In this document: piece by piece, positions 56,278-64,000 of the stretch
How positions within the stretch are numbered: position 1 is the stretch's first letter
Layout of the letters: each line of letters starts with the position of its first letter
From: Anderseniella sp963698275
GTDB taxonomy: Bacteria; Pseudomonadota; Alphaproteobacteria; Rhizobiales; Aestuariivirgaceae
DNA length: 64,000 nt
Assembly: GCA_963698275.1 (NCBI GenBank)
Contig: CAVOQE010000002.1
Location: forward strand, 186,001-250,000
Direction of reading: 5' to 3'
Translations under genes and position numbers: made by a program
Notes under the pieces: generated by a model
Database searches by the model: none
The model's input: only the letters and a program-made list of their open reading frames with translations
Told to the model about the DNA's origin: nothing

Positions 56278-57518
56278 GATTTGCGCAGGGCCAGCCACGC
56301 GCACGCAGACGCGGCAAGTACGAAAACCACGTTGAGCATGCCGATGACCGGTATGGTGATGCCGCCATCAAACATGGCGCCATAAAGGGCAGGAGACATG
56401 GCGCTGGCAAATATCATGACAGCGGTCGCGACAGCCTTGATTGCCCCCAGATGTTGCACACCATAGACTTCCGCCCAGAACGGGGCGGTGACAGCGCTGG
56501 TCATGCCGGATGCTGCACCAAACGAAAGCAGGACACCGAATATCCAGGCATCATTGTTTCCGGCCATCAGGCTCAACCCGCCCATGACCATGGGCAAGGT
56601 GAACAGGGGCATCAATGAGCGTGAACCGTTCCTGTCGACCAGGATACCTGCCAGCATCGAAAACGTGATCGATGAGGCCGCGTACGCCATCAGCAGAAGA
56701 TACCAGGTTTCCAGGTTCCAGCCTTTTGACAAGACGATGTGCTGATGATGAAACATCAAACCTGTATTCAGGAAGGACGGTGCCAGCACGACCGGCAGGA
56801 CGCCGTAAAACCTCGGGTCGCGCAGCATTTCCGCCCGCGTCCATTGCCGCTGGGTTTTGGAGAAACTCTCAGCGAATGTGTCAGCGTCCAGCAACGCCAT
56901 CTGATCCAGATACCTGCCATGGCGGCGGTGATGATCGGCAATCAGCACCAACAGAAGCGGTAACACGATGCAGGCAGCAATCAAGCCAAGCACATACCAC
57001 GAATAGCGCCAGCCTATCGTCACGATCAGAGCTGAAATCGTGATCGGCAGGGTGGCTTCGGCCAGCGTGAAGCCCTGATTGACGATTGCCGATGCCTTGC
57101 CGCGCACTGTTTGGTAGTAGCGGTTTACCGATGTGACGGCGATGTGGCTCATCAGGCCCTGGCCGAAATGGCGCAGCAGAAACAGCGCCAGCAGAAGTGA
57201 AAGCCATCCGGTGCTGCTGCCGGCCACCAGGCAAGCCACACAAAGACCTGTGGTGGTGACACCAAACACAATGCGCAGATCATACCGGTCGATCAGCTTG
57301 CCCGACCACAGGATCACAACCGCACTTGCAAGTGTTGCCATCATGTAAGCGGTGCCAAACTCACCATGGCTGAGGTTGAAGGCGGCGCGAATGTCGGCAT
57401 TGAACAGGGATATGACGAGGGTCTGCCCGGGAGCAGACGCCAGCGACGCCAATGTGCCGAACAAAAGCAGTCGCCAGTCGCTCAGCAGTTCAGAGCGCTT
57501 GCCGCCAACGTGGGTCAT
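56274..57518 (-). CDS. MFS transporter
   Basis: 414 residues with twelve predicted membrane helices. Motif A-like LIDRYDLRIVFG after helix 2 and its repeat LVDRNGSRSLMP in the second half identify the major facilitator superfamily. LRHFGQGLMSHIAVTSVNRYY resembles monocarboxylate-type members. Substrate unknown. The downstream pseudouridine synthase is coupled by a 4-bp overlap. Confidence 0.9.
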   Translation of the reverse strand: MTHVGGKRSELLSDWRLLLFGTLASLASAPGQTLVISLFNADIRAAFNLSHGEFGTAYMMATLASAVVILWSGKLIDRYDLRIVFGVTTTGLCVACLVAGSSTGWLSLLLALFLLRHFGQGLMSHIAVTSVNRYYQTVRGKASAIVNQGFTLAEATLPITISALIVTIGWRYSWYVLGLIAACIVLPLLLVLIADHHRRHGRYLDQMALLDADTFAESFSKTQRQWTRAEMLRDPRFYGVLPVVLAPSFLNTGLMFHHQHIVLSKGWNLETWYLLLMAYAASSITFSMLAGILVDRNGSRSLMPLFTLPMVMGGLSLMAGNNDAWIFGVLLSFGAASGMTSAVTAPFWAEVYGVQHLGAIKAVATAVMIFASAMSPALYGAMFDGGITIPVIGMLNVVFVLAASACAWLALRKS

Positions 57519-57690
57519 GGATGAAGAGCCTGTGCATTTTCACAAGTGCGGAAACTGGCGCAGGACAGGAGCATTGGCAAGGGAGTTTGCGGCGATCGAC
57601 CGCAGTGAGGCCTGGTATCGACTTGCACCCATAGGCCACGACGAGGCTCAGCAATCCTGCACTGCCGAGCCGACGGAATTCAGTAAGGCA

Positions 57691-57903
57691 TTATCTGGGA
57701 TTGTGCTTCACCGTATCCACAAGCAAGGATATTGCATAAGTCCTCGCAGGGTTGGTTTGCCCCGAAACCGGCAGGCTGGCCGGCAAGGGTTTGTCAGGGG
57801 GACCAGCAACGCCATTCGAGTTGGCTGTGGTTGGTGTCATGGCCAGCAACACCAGCGCCAGCATGCCGATCAGGCAAATGCCAAATTTGGAAAAACCGTC
57901 CAT
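57691..57903 (-). CDS. Small hypothetical protein with membrane/signal segment
   Basis: 70 residues. One hydrophobic stretch (FGICLIGMLALVLLAMTPTTA) followed by a Pro/Ser-rich tail; could be a small exported protein. No family recognised, weak ribosome-binding site. A longer ORF on the opposite strand across this region looks non-coding. Confidence 0.4.
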   Translation of the reverse strand: MDGFSKFGICLIGMLALVLLAMTPTTANSNGVAGPPDKPLPASLPVSGQTNPARTYAISLLVDTVKHNPR

Positions 57904-58008
57904 CGCTCGCCCCGTTCCCAGAATCAGAAACCCATTTGCAAAAGTATAGGACGTGTACTGGTTACCGAAAGGTTAACGACGGGGTTCGGCGCCATACAAA
58001 AGGGCCGA

Positions 58009-58070
58009 TTCTTGCTTGAAAAAGCAAGAACCAGCCCGGTTATTTGGCCCGGCGAGGGTGGCCGGGCCAA
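58009..58070 (-). terminator. Tandem hairpins downstream of glnA
   Basis: Two perfect stems follow the glnA stop: TTGGCCCGGC/GCCGGGCCAA (10 bp, 58044-58070) and TTCTTGCTT/AAGCAAGAA (9 bp, 58009-58030). The second is followed on the minus strand by CCCTTTTGT. Together they likely end the glnBA transcript. Confidence 0.7.
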
Positions 58071-58081
58071 AGGCGTGCGGC

Positions 58082-59503
58082 CTAGACCGAGTAGTACATG
58101 TCGTACTCGACCGGATGCGGCGTCATTTCATAGCGCATGTTCTCTTCCATCTTCAGCTCGATATAGGCATCGATCTGGTCGTCGGAGAACACACCGCCGG
58201 CCTTGAGGTAGTCCCGGTCGGCGTCCAGTGATTCAAGGGCCTCGCGCAGCGATGCACAAACTGTCGGAATGTCCTTCAGTTCTTCCGGCGGCAGGTCGTA
58301 GAGATCCTTGTCCATCGGATCGCCCGGATGGATCTTGTTCATGATGCCGTCCATGCCGGCCATGACCATGGCGGAAAACGCCAGGTATGGATTTGCCGTC
58401 GGATCCGGGAACCGGACCTCAACACGCTTGCCGTTCGGCGATGCCGTCCACGGAATACGGCACGAGGCAGACCGGTTGCGCGACGAGTATGCCAGTAGCA
58501 CAGGGGCTTCATAACCGGGCACCAGACGCTTGTAGGAATTGGTCGATGGGTTGGTGAAGGCGTTCAGCGACTTGGCGTGCTTGATGATGCCGCCAATATA
58601 GTAGAGGCAGGTTTCCGACAGGTCTGCATACTGGTTGCCGGCGAACAATGGCTTGCCGCCTTTCCAGATCGACTGGTGCACATGCATGCCTGAACCGTTG
58701 TCACCGAATACAGGCTTCGGCATGAAGGTTGCCGACTTGCCGTACTGGTGCGCGACATTGTGGATGGCATACTTGTAGATCTGCAACTGGTCGGCACACT
58801 TTGTCAGGGTTTCGAACTTGATGCCGAGTTCGTGCTGGGCTGCGGCCACCTCATGGTGGTGCTTCTCAACCGTTACGCCCATGGACGCCATGGCTGCCAG
58901 CATTTCGCCGCGGATGTCCTGGCCTGAATCGACCGGGTTGACCGGGAAGTAGCCACCCTTGGTGCGCGGGCGGTGACCCATATTGCCCATTTCATATTCT
59001 GCATCCATGTTGGATGGCAGTTCGGTGGAGTCCACCTTGAAGCCGGTATTGTAGGGATCGGAAGCAAAGCGCACATCGTCGAACATGAAGAATTCCGCTT
59101 CCGGGCCGACCGTGATTGCATCACCGATGCCGGTTGATTTGACATAGGCCTCTGCCTTCTTGGCCGTGGTGCGCGGATCGCGCTCATAAGCCTCACCGGT
59201 GCCGGGTTCGAGAATGTCGCAGAACACCGCAGCGGTCTTTTGTGCATAGAACGGATCGACATGCAGTGTGTCGGGATCCAGCATCAGGACCATGTCGGAC
59301 TCATTGATGGCTTTCCAGCCGGCAATCGATGATCCGTCGAACATCAGGCCGTCGGCCCACACATCTTCATCGATTGTGGAAATGTCCTGGGTCACGTGCT
59401 GCATTTTTCCGCGCGGATCGGTAAAGCGCAGGTCGACATACTTGATATCGTTGTCTTTCAGGTATTTCATTGCTCCTGCAACAGGAGAAGGTGTCTTGGC
59501 CAT
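58082..59503 (-). CDS. glnA: Glutamine synthetase type I
   Basis: 473 residues, near the 469-471 usual for GSI-beta. MFDGSSIAGWKAI, GPEAEFFMFDD, GSGMHVHQSIWKGG (ATP and metal sites) and the adenylylation loop DLYDLPPEE with its Tyr are present. Makes glutamine from glutamate and ammonia; activity is tuned by GlnE. Second gene after glnB, 93 bp apart. Confidence 0.97.
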   Translation of the reverse strand: MAKTPSPVAGAMKYLKDNDIKYVDLRFTDPRGKMQHVTQDISTIDEDVWADGLMFDGSSIAGWKAINESDMVLMLDPDTLHVDPFYAQKTAAVFCDILEPGTGEAYERDPRTTAKKAEAYVKSTGIGDAITVGPEAEFFMFDDVRFASDPYNTGFKVDSTELPSNMDAEYEMGNMGHRPRTKGGYFPVNPVDSGQDIRGEMLAAMASMGVTVEKHHHEVAAAQHELGIKFETLTKCADQLQIYKYAIHNVAHQYGKSATFMPKPVFGDNGSGMHVHQSIWKGGKPLFAGNQYADLSETCLYYIGGIIKHAKSLNAFTNPSTNSYKRLVPGYEAPVLLAYSSRNRSASCRIPWTASPNGKRVEVRFPDPTANPYLAFSAMVMAGMDGIMNKIHPGDPMDKDLYDLPPEELKDIPTVCASLREALESLDADRDYLKAGGVFSDDQIDAYIELKMEENMRYEMTPHPVEYDMYYSV

Positions 59504-59596
59504 CTGTTTGCCCTCGTCTTCTTTCAGTTAAAGTGGGTTAGGGGTGGTTTTGCTGTGAACCTGCAGTCCTTGCGACTGCTATATTGGTGGGCCTGG

Positions 59597-59935
59597 TTAC
59601 AAGGCCTCGACGCCGGATTCGCCGGTCCGGATCCGGATTGCCTCGTCAACTGTGGAAATGAAAATCTTGCCATCGCCAATGCGCCCCGTCCGCGCCGCCT
59701 GCAGGATGGCTTCGACCGCCTGGTCGACCAGGCCGTCATCCAGCACGATCTCGATACGGACCTTTGGCAGGAAATCGACAATGTACTCGGCACCGCGATA
59801 CAGCTCGGTGTGACCTTTCTGGCGACCGAAACCCTTGGCCTCGGTAACGGTGATTCCCTGCAGGCCGACCTCCTGCAAGGCTTCCTTCACCTCGTCCAGC
59901 TTGAACGGTTTGACGATAGCCTCGATCTTTTTCAT
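59597..59935 (-). CDS. glnB: Nitrogen regulatory protein PII
   Basis: 112 residues from ATG 59933-59935, the standard PII length. MKKIEAIVKPFKLDEV, T-loop QKGHTELYRGAEYIVDF with uridylylation Tyr51, and TGRIGDGKIFISTVDEAIRIRTGE identify GlnB. Signals nitrogen, carbon and energy status to GlnE, NtrB and others. It is preceded by a sigma-54 promoter. Confidence 0.97.
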   Translation of the reverse strand: MKKIEAIVKPFKLDEVKEALQEVGLQGITVTEAKGFGRQKGHTELYRGAEYIVDFLPKVRIEIVLDDGLVDQAVEAILQAARTGRIGDGKIFISTVDEAIRIRTGESGVEAL

Positions 59936-60002
59936 TCTGCCTCCAACAGCGATTTGACGGATTTCAGGTACGTCGCCGCGTTTATTGTTATCTGTCGCGA
60001 AT

Positions 60003-60018
60003 TGCATAAGGCGTGCCA
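60003..60018 (-). promoter_or_regulatory. Sigma-54 promoter of glnB-glnA
   Basis: On the minus strand TGGCACGCCTTATGCA matches TGGCAC-N5-TTGCA with one mismatch and the exact GG-10 bp-GC spacing. It lies 68 bp upstream of the glnB start. NtrC/sigma-54 control of glnBA is known in rhizobia. I did not find a convincing NtrC dyad in the ~250 bp upstream; an AGGCAATTGCCT palindrome (60106-60117) and CCGGCAA/TTGCCGG (60160-60180) are the only dyads there. Confidence 0.8.
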
Positions 60019-60299
60019 ATCACTGGAACATGGAATAATCCAGTTAAAACAGATAGTTGAGGCCACAAGCTGAATCACATCGCCACCTGCGAAGCGCTAA
60101 ATAAAAGGCAATTGCCTAAAAAATAAGCAAATACGCCGGGCTCATATTCTGTTTGTATTCCGGCAACCGAAGTTTGCCGGTCAGTGCGGATTTGCCTGCT
60201 TACCAGTTGATCCCGCAGCGCCGGTTGACGCCGTTGCAATCTGGTATCACATAGCTCACGTTCGTGTGGATTTACCAAACCATCGAGAAGATACCCGCC

Positions 60300-61094
60300 A
60301 TGCTCCGATCACGTCTCGCCAGCCTCGTTAATCACGCCCGCTTCGAGCAGGTCATCGTAGGTTTGATTGTACTCAACGCCATAACGCTGGGGCTGGAAAC
60401 AAGTCCCTGGTGGATGAGCCGCTTCGGTGAAGCTCTCATGTTTATCGATAAGACCATACTGGCCATATTCGTGGCTGAGGTCACGGCACGGCTGATTGTC
60501 GATTTCAAGGGCTTCTGGCGCGATCCATGGCGGGTATTCGACTTTGCCATCGTTGCTGTTGCGCTGATGCCGGCGTCCGGCGCGTTCTCGGTGCTGCGTG
60601 CCTTCCGGATTCTGCGGGTGCTGCGGCTGATATCCACCATCGGGGCGATCCGGCGCGTGGTGACCGGGCTGCTGGCTGCGATTCCGGGCATGAGTTCAAT
60701 TGTGATGCTGCTGGGGCTGATCTTCTACATATTCTCGGTGATCTCCACCAAGCTGTTTGCCGCCGCGTTTCCGCAATGGTTCGGTTCGCTTGGCGAAAGC
60801 GCCTATTCCCTGTTCCAGATCATGACACTGGAAAGCTGGTCCATGGGCATTGTGCGCCCGGTCATGGAGCAGTACCCGCTGGCCTGGGCGCTGTTCGTGC
60901 CATTCATCCTGGTGACGTCGTTTACCGTGTTGAACCTGTTCATCGGTGTCATTGTCGACGCCATGCAGAAAGAGCACGAGGCTGAGGCGCAGGCCGACCG
61001 TGCTGACCTGCACAAGGAAGTTTCAACCATTCTGACGGAACTGCGCAGCCTGCGGACGGAGCTAGCTGAACTCAAGGCGACAAAACCCTCCTGA
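60300..61094 (+). CDS. NavBac-type voltage-gated sodium channel
   Basis: 264 residues from ATG 60300 (GTG 60264 is an in-frame alternative). One six-helix unit: S4 carries Arg100, 103, 106 and 109 (VLRAFRILRVLRL); the pore filter is TLESWS (176-181), identical to the sodium-selective NaChBac/NavAb filter, and MTLESWSMGIVRPVME is close to NavAb. A C-terminal coiled coil follows (RADLHKEVSTILTELRSLR). A homotetrameric inner-membrane Na+ channel, common in marine or alkaliphilic bacteria. Confidence 0.92.
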   Translation: MLRSRLASLVNHARFEQVIVGLIVLNAITLGLETSPWWMSRFGEALMFIDKTILAIFVAEVTARLIVDFKGFWRDPWRVFDFAIVAVALMPASGAFSVLRAFRILRVLRLISTIGAIRRVVTGLLAAIPGMSSIVMLLGLIFYIFSVISTKLFAAAFPQWFGSLGESAYSLFQIMTLESWSMGIVRPVMEQYPLAWALFVPFILVTSFTVLNLFIGVIVDAMQKEHEAEAQADRADLHKEVSTILTELRSLRTELAELKATKPS

Positions 61095-61114
61095 TTGCGT
61101 TAAGGTCAGCTTCC

Positions 61115-62597
61115 ATGACCGAACTGCTGACACCGGATGAGATGTACCAGGCCGACCGCCTGACGATAGAAGCGGGCGTGCCTGGTATCGATCTCATGGA
61201 GGCGGCCGGGCTTGCCTGCGCCGAATTCATTCGAACCCTGAGTGAGCCGTGCCCGGTCTGTGTGGTCTGCGGACCGGGTAACAATGGCGGCGATGGATTT
61301 GTGATTGCCCGCCTGCTGGTAGAGGCAGGCTGGCCGGTCAAGCTGCTGCTCGCAGGTGATCCTGCATTGCTCAAGGGAGATGCTGCTGAAGCCGCAGTGG
61401 CCTGGAAGGGTGAAGTGCTGCCGGCACAGGCGAACAAGCTCGACGGTGCCATGCTCATCGTGGACGCGCTGTTTGGAGCAGGATTGTCGCGTGATATTGA
61501 GGGCGAACTGGCTGACCTGATCAAGGCGGTCAACGATGCTGACGCACTGCGGGTTGCCGTGGACATGCCCAGCGGTGTCGATGGTTCGTCGGGCAGTATC
61601 CGGGGCATCGCGGTTACGGCTGATCACACAATCACGTTTTTCCGTGCAAAACCGGGGCATTATCTGGAACCGGGACGAAGCCGGCGTGGTGCACTGCATG
61701 TGGTGGACATAGGCATTTGTGATGACGTGCTGTCCACCATTGATCCCGGGTGCCGCCTCAACGCGCCGGATGAATTCGCGAAGGTTTATCCCGATACCCG
61801 GTGCAGTGGCGCACAAGTACTCCCGCGGTTCCGCCCTTATGGTATCCGGAGATGCCTGCAACACCGGCGCTGCACGGCTTGCCGCCATGTCGGCGCTGAG
61901 GGTAGGGGCCGGGTTGGTGACCATGGCTGCAAGTGAGGCTGCACTTCCGATACTCGCAAGCCATCTGACGGCGATCATGCTGCGCAGAGCCGACAATGCA
62001 CGCGAACTTGCGAGACTGCTCGGCGACAGGCGCATAACCGCCTGTGGCATCGGTCCGGCCTGTGGTGTGGGGCATGACACGATCGAAAAAGTGCAAAGCG
62101 TACTGGCTTCCGGATGCGCAGTGGTGCTGGACGCCGATGCCCTGACCAGTTTCGAGGGCAATCCCGACCTGCTGTTCAATGCGATCGGCGCGAAGCCGGA
62201 CCGGCAGGTGATCCTGACGCCGCACGAAGGTGAGTTTGCCAGGCTTTTCAAAGGCGTGAACAAACCGTGTGGCTCAAAATGTGAGCGCGCCGCCGAAGCT
62301 GCAAGAGCAAGTGGCGCGGTTGTCGTGCTGAAAGGCGCTGACACGGTGATTGCCGATAGTGACGGACGCAGTGCCATCAACGCAAATGCGCCTGCCTGGC
62401 TTGCCACGGCCGGGTCCGGCGATGTCCTGGCGGGTCTGTGTCTCGGATTGCTGGCGCAAGGGGTACCGGCTTTTGAAGCCGCCGGTTGCGCTGTGTGGCT
62501 GCACGGCGAAGCTGCCAACCGGTTTGGCCCCGGACTGATAGCGGAAGACCTGCCTGGCGGCATTCCTCACGCTCTGGAGAATCTGAACGATTTGTAA
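61115..62597 (+). pseudogene. nnr: Bifunctional NAD(P)H-hydrate epimerase/dehydratase, frameshifted as read
   Basis: Repairs damaged NAD(P)H. The N-terminal epimerase (VVCGPGNNGGDGFVIARLL, VDALFGAGLSRDIEG) runs in frame 1 to about VYP; the C-terminal ADP-dependent dehydratase (HKYSRGSALMVSG, LTPHEGEFARLF, TAGSGDVLAGLCLGLL) is in the next frame to 62597. One base less in the CCC at 61790-61792 joins them as VYPIPGAVAHKYSRG. Frame 1 as read stops at 61936. Both domains keep their key motifs, so sequence error is likely. Confidence 0.86.
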
Positions 62598-62657
62598 TCC
62601 TGGTCTCGCAGTTTTGTGAGCGCGCCCGCTGAATTTGCTGTGTTAGGATGCAGGCCC

Positions 62658-63176
62658 ATGAAAACACGCGCATTTATGATATCGTTGTTCATGATAATAC
62701 TGGTGCCGGCAGCGCTGGCAGCAGACGGGGTGCGGGCACTTCAGAGTCTTAAAAATGCACGGACGCTGGATGTGTCTGCAAAGCAATTCGAACCGGAAAG
62801 CGTGCACGGCAAGCCGGTTATCGTGGCTTTTTTCGCTTCCTGGTGCCCGCCATGCACCGATGAGTTTGACGAAATGGCAAAGGTGCAGGCAGTCATTGGC
62901 GACAGGCCGGTCACCTTTGTCGGCATCAACCTGTTCGAAGCCTGGGGCGGTGAGAAGGATCCCGCCCGCATGCAACGGTTTATTGCCCGTACCAGGCCGG
63001 AATTTGCCTTGGTTGACGGCAGCCCGGACATATCGGCGGCTTTTGGCACCATTGACCGCATTCCGACCGTGGCTGTTTTCGGAGCAGATGGCCGTGAAAC
63101 CTGGCGATTTGTGCACGAGCGCGGCGCCGTCAAAACCCATGCAACTGCCGAAGAGATCATCAAGGCGCTGCCGTGA
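62658..63176 (+). CDS. TlpA/ResA-like thioredoxin-fold protein
   Basis: 172 residues from ATG 62658. Signal peptide (MISLFMIILVPAALAA) then a thioredoxin domain with Cys63-Pro-Pro-Cys66 in FFASWCPPCTDEF and the cis-Pro region RIPTVAVFG. A periplasmic thiol reductase, possibly for cytochrome c maturation or general reduction. Confidence 0.87.
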   Translation: MKTRAFMISLFMIILVPAALAADGVRALQSLKNARTLDVSAKQFEPESVHGKPVIVAFFASWCPPCTDEFDEMAKVQAVIGDRPVTFVGINLFEAWGGEKDPARMQRFIARTRPEFALVDGSPDISAAFGTIDRIPTVAVFGADGRETWRFVHERGAVKTHATAEEIIKALP

Positions 63177-63203
63177 GTTGACAGAGTGTTGAATTTCAGG
63201 TGC

Positions 63204-63472
63204 TTAGGATCAGGACCTCTAATCTTATCCATTCTGCGGGAGGATATTTTGCCTTTGACGAGGCGAAAGGGCGCAGGAAACCGTCCGGTTTTCAAGACTT
63301 TTCAACGCTGTCAGGGGCAAAATAGACCCCGCCCTCCGGGTTTGAAAGAAGACACTCGCCTGAAGTCGAAAAATGCTCGAAAAGGCACAAAGCCTTGTCT
63401 TGCGCTTTTTCACCATCATTCGAATGTCTTCTTTCAAACAGAATTGCATAAGATTAAAGATCCTGATCCTAA
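63204..63472. mobile_element. MITE-like element with nested inverted repeats
   Basis: Outer 25-bp arms (63204-63228 and 63448-63472) match at 23 of 25 positions; inner 18-bp arms (63341-63358 and 63421-63438) at 17 of 18. Just inside each end is TA followed by GGATCAGGA in inverted orientation, as in IS630/Tc1-type elements that duplicate TA. No ORF of transposase size lies inside. About 270 bp; a non-autonomous element or a large RNA hairpin. Confidence 0.6.
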
Positions 63473-63564
63473 ACCTCTGGCATACCCGCACATGCTTTGC
63501 TATACACCGGCGCGATTGCTGACGTACGGCGCGCTTGGTAAAGGCGCGCCGCTGGTCTTTTCAA

Positions 63565-63649
63565 GCGGGCGTGGCGGAATTGGTAGACGCACTAGATTTA
63601 GGTTCTAGCGGTGAAAGCTGTGGGGGTTCAAGTCCCTCCGCCCGCACCA
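63565..63649 (+). tRNA. tRNA-Leu (anticodon TAG)
   Basis: 85 nt with encoded CCA. Acceptor GCGGGCG pairs with CGCCCGC; D arm GGCGGAATTGG; anticodon stem CTAGA/TCTAG with loop TTTAGGT giving anticodon TAG; a long variable arm (class II, as for Leu) and T arm GGGGGTTCAAGTCCCTC. Confidence 0.96.
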
Positions 63650-63753
63650 GAGACTAAACGATCAGGGACTGTTGAATTTAACTGAAGGTTGGTATTGTCC
63701 GGGTCGAACCGGCGTCGGCCTTTGATGCAAGGCTCATAAGGATATTGAACATC

Positions 63754-64000
63754 ATGCAGGTGACCGAAACACTCAATGAAGGCCTCAAGCGCGAGCTTAA
63801 AGTCGTCATTCCGGCAGGAGACCTTCAGACTCGTGTAGACGAGCGTCTGGAAGAATTGAAAGCCACGGCCCAGATCAAGGGATTTCGGCCGGGCAAGGTG
63901 CCGATTGGTCACCTTAAAAAACTGTATGGCCAGTCGGCCATGGCGGAAGTCGTACAGAAATCCATTGAGACATCGAGCACCGAAGCCCTGAACGAAAAAA
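63754..64000 (+). CDS. tig: Trigger factor, 5' part
   Basis: First 82 residues (MQVTETLNEGLKRELKVVIP...). The ribosome-binding signature IKGFRPGKVP is present with the GFRPGKxP loop. Ribosome-associated chaperone and prolyl isomerase. The gene continues beyond the window. It follows tRNA-Leu by 104 bp, a common arrangement in alphaproteobacteria. Confidence 0.95.
   Translation, partial: MQVTETLNEGLKRELKVVIPAGDLQTRVDERLEELKATAQIKGFRPGKVPIGHLKKLYGQSAMAEVVQKSIETSSTEALNEK

Noticed and set aside
57352..58206. Long plus-strand ORF (284 codons) across the MFS start and the glnA terminator
   Set aside because: Lacks any family feature, overlaps the MFS gene and the glnA end in antisense, and has shadow-like composition.

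Overview
The window looks like chromosomal DNA of an alphaproteobacterium, most likely Hyphomicrobiales (Rhizobiales), with moderately high GC. The evidence is gene order and content: peroxiredoxin / DUF3971 / tyrS / anmK; a long iscR-suf operon headed by both an IscR-type box and an Irr (ICE) box; cysG-DUF2849-cysI-DUF934; glnB-glnA behind a sigma-54 promoter; and tRNA-Leu directly before tig. Nearly all genes are ordinary single-copy metabolic or information genes. I saw no phage, CRISPR array, plasmid gene or intact transposase.

Layout. 1-7.1 kb: bcp (partial), a DUF3971/AsmA-like envelope protein, tyrS, anmK and an alpha/beta hydrolase. 7.2-15.4 kb: Fe-S cluster assembly operon (iscR, an IscS-type desulfurase with a frameshift, sufB, a small membrane protein, sufC, sufD, a VOC protein, sufS, sufT, sufA), then a DEAD-box helicase facing it. 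17-27.1 kb: an accessory catabolic-looking block. A cobalamin-binding mutase-like protein and a ProC-like reductase run left; a secreted cyclase-family hydrolase, a three-part TRAP transporter, a ThDP enzyme, an OxyR-like regulator and a hydrolase run right. 27.1-27.8 kb: gene-free region with a probable 6S-like RNA and a strong terminator. 27.8-44 kb: CHAD protein, parE, desaturase, small membrane proteins, methyltransferase, PpiC foldase, MBL protein, TPR protein, PhoX, GNAT, BaiN-like flavoprotein, class II aldolase, a sterol-desaturase-like gene (frameshifted) and sdaA. 44-46.7 kb: repeats and AT-richer accessory genes. 46.8-50.8 kb: sulfite-reduction operon. 50.9-57.9 kb: arfB, yghU, LpxO-like hydroxylase, cysK, AEC transporter, an RluA-type synthase (frameshifted) and an MFS transporter. 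58-64 kb: glnA, glnB, a NavBac-type sodium channel, nnrE-nnrD (frameshifted), a TlpA-like protein, a MITE-like element, tRNA-Leu and the start of tig.

Coupled functions. Sulfur flows through siroheme synthesis and sulfite reduction (cysG, cysI), cysteine synthesis (cysK) and cysteine desulfuration (sufS and the IscS-type protein) into Fe-S clusters. The 17-27 kb block is the best candidate for an undescribed pathway: import of an organic acid by TRAP, periplasmic hydrolysis, and B12- and ThDP-dependent carbon-skeleton chemistry.

Caution. Five conserved genes carry single-base frame disruptions (six events). They are otherwise intact on both sides of the break, so sequence error is at least as likely as real pseudogenization.
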